In this document: positions 63,076 to 64,000 of the stretch, piece by piece
Layout: each line of letters begins with the position of its first letter
Numbering within the stretch: the first letter of the stretch is position 1
Assembly: GCF_019264485.1 (NCBI RefSeq)
Contig: NZ_JAHVAA010000011.1
Span: 711,213-775,212, forward strand
From: Sediminibacterium sp.
GTDB taxonomy: Bacteria; Bacteroidota; Bacteroidia; Chitinophagales; Chitinophagaceae
Reading direction: 5' to 3'
DNA: 64,000 nucleotides
The notes under the pieces: model-generated
Seen by the model: only the letters and a program-made list of their open reading frames with translations
The model's database searches: none
Told to the model about the DNA's origin: nothing
Translations under genes and position numbers: made by a program

Positions 63076-63720
63076 ATGCTACGAATCATTTTATGTTTAT
63101 TGGTGGTTGTATGTAGTTCAAATCGAATAATACAAAAAACTGATGAACTGCCCGGGATAACCGAGATTAGAGAATATAAACTTGAAACAGTTGATACATT
63201 GGTGGATATTGGTTGTCAGGATGGGCTCTTTTCAAGAGAAATTGCTCGGTTTTATCCGAATGTATTCTTAGTGCTCGAAGATTTAGAATTTTTCACTTTA
63301 TGTAATAAGAGCGGCAAGAAGTGTACTGATTATTTTACGCAAACTGAAATAAAAAAGACGTTCAGGGATTCAAGAAAATATCAAAATATTGAGAATAGGT
63401 ACAGGTTTATCGCAGGTCGAATTGATTCAATTCCTTTGGCTACGTCTTCTTACAAAAGGGTTTTGTGTAGAAGGACAGTACATGAGTTTGAAAAAACCAA
63501 AAAAATGGTCAGTGAGCTTAAACGAATATTGAAAACGGATGGGATTCTTACAATCGTTGAGCCAGAACCGAACTATAAAAACCATATAGATGAATTTTGC
63601 AATAAAAAATACTTAACTAAAAATGAAGTACTTGAAATTTTTAAAGATTTTAAACTTTTGACCTTCAGGTCAATTCCGTATGGTAGTGATCGAATGAATA
63701 TGTTTAACTTTAGTAAATAA
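63076..63720 (+). CDS. Class I SAM methyltransferase-like protein with lipoprotein-type N-terminus
   Basis: A 214-residue protein. Motif I is DTLVDIGCQDGLFSREIA; the post-motif segment is VHEFEKTKKMVSELKRILKTDGILTIVEPEP, the UbiE/SAM-methyltransferase pattern. The first 17 residues (MLRIILCLLVVVCSSNR) look like a lipoprotein signal with Cys at about position 13. A secreted SAM-dependent enzyme would be unusual, so the N-terminus may instead be a membrane anchor or an artefact of start choice; there is no later in-frame Met that keeps motif I at normal spacing. AT-rich. Confidence 0.62.
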   Translation: MLRIILCLLVVVCSSNRIIQKTDELPGITEIREYKLETVDTLVDIGCQDGLFSREIARFYPNVFLVLEDLEFFTLCNKSGKKCTDYFTQTEIKKTFRDSRKYQNIENRYRFIAGRIDSIPLATSSYKRVLCRRTVHEFEKTKKMVSELKRILKTDGILTIVEPEPNYKNHIDEFCNKKYLTKNEVLEIFKDFKLLTFRSIPYGSDRMNMFNFSK

Positions 63721-63744
63721 CTATTTTGTTCTCCGGATATTCTC

Positions 63745-63859
63745 CCTTTCCTTCTCCGCAGGGTCTTGTATTTAAGAAATGTTCGGCGCATCGTCTCCTG
63801 AGGCACGAAGGGACGTTGCGTGTTACACAGCCAGGGTGTACGAATTACTTTAGAGCTTA
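63745..63859 (+). repeat. Accessory repeat unit, copy C, truncated by an IS element
   Basis: Starts with CCTTTCCTTCTCCGCAGGG and matches copy B over 63782-63859. It ends at GAGCTTA, where copies A and B continue with CTAATTC. The junction is the terminus of an IS3-family element, so the unit was split by insertion. Confidence 0.88.
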
Positions 63860-64000
63860 TGTAGGCTCCCCTTATTTTAATGCCAGGATCAATTAGAGTT
63901 TTCTAAGTTATTAATTTTTCGATAATACTGTTCCGCATAGTTCAAAGGTGACAGATAACCGAGCGATTTGTGTGGTCGTTCAGTATTGTAATCTATCCTC
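63860..64000 (-). mobile_element. IS3-family insertion sequence, right end (continues past window)
   Basis: Begins TGTAGGCTCCCCTT, a TG-type IS3-family terminus, inside repeat unit C. Contains the C-terminus of an OrfB transposase. The rest of the element and the other junction are outside the window. Confidence 0.88.
63889..63999 (-). CDS. IS3-family transposase OrfB, C-terminal fragment
   Basis: The visible 36 residues include YNTERPHKSLGYLSPLNYAE, the conserved end of the DDE integrase core of IS3-family OrfB proteins. The frame is open past the window edge and ends with TGA at 63889-63891. The gene is therefore truncated by the window, not visibly by mutation. Confidence 0.92.
   Translation of the reverse strand, partial: RIDYNTERPHKSLGYLSPLNYAEQYYRKINNLENSN

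Noticed and set aside
59190..63859. Classical integron cassette array
   Set aside because: No integrase, no attI and no GTTRRRY core sites can be seen; the border word GTTGGCA has mismatches to the consensus. I keep only a general cassette-like hypothesis.

Overview
The window reads as chromosomal DNA from a Bacteroidota bacterium, most likely a member of the Chitinophagaceae. Supporting signs are a SusC/SusD outer-membrane pair with a DUF4397 lipoprotein, the futalosine menaquinone enzyme MqnE, DUF3810, DUF177, DUF2130 and ORF6N proteins, many Bacteroidota-type lipoproteins, and a general lack of Shine-Dalgarno sequences. The assignment is inferred from gene content; there is no rRNA in the window to confirm it.

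Layout. 1-2.7 kb: 3' part of an NtrY-like sensor kinase, then dnaG. 2.9-9.6 kb: DeoR-type regulator, susC, susD and a DUF4397 lipoprotein (nutrient uptake). 9.6-14.1 kb: J-domain membrane protein, STAS protein, clpC, ubiX. 14.2-19.7 kb: an alpha-glucan-phosphorylase-like protein, a lipoprotein, and an mntR-mntH metal operon with a visible operator. 19.7-27.3 kb: core metabolism (icd, smpB, accD, fbaA, a cobalamin/metal-binding protein, a LysR regulator, cystathionine beta-synthase). 27.4-32.7 kb: DUF177-rpmF-plsX operon, DUF3810, tspO, dcd, a phosphopantetheinyl transferase. 32.8-41.7 kb: a kinase-fold-like protein overlapping a DUF2130 gene, two lipoproteins, tRNA-Leu(GAG) beside a decayed copy, argS, gtrA, a beta-helix protein. 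41.9-58.7 kb: dnaK, an ORF6N protein, an RlmI/RlmK-like methyltransferase, a tandem pair of M14 peptidases, an aminotransferase, a class A beta-lactamase-like protein, sdaA, NDH-2, mqnE, a nucleoside transporter, trxA. 59-64 kb: an AT-rich accessory segment with three unrelated ORFs separated by copies of a structured repeat of about 240 bp, ending in an IS3-family element.

The most unusual features are repeats. (1) Nearly every intergenic gap in the housekeeping part holds a long inverted repeat whose arms are built from a tandem 7-10 bp word. At least seven word families occur, all with the same architecture; one sits in frame inside argS. (2) The palindrome GGTATCGCA-N3-TGCGATACC occurs three times within 700 bp: once inside the ORF6N gene and once at each of two gene ends, overlapping the stop codon. 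(3) The accessory segment looks like a cassette array: the repeat unit has two stems whose paired positions differ between copies by compensating changes, and it flanks a DUF4062/STAND-like candidate defence gene. Integron-like recombination or a structured RNA are both possible; no integrase is visible.
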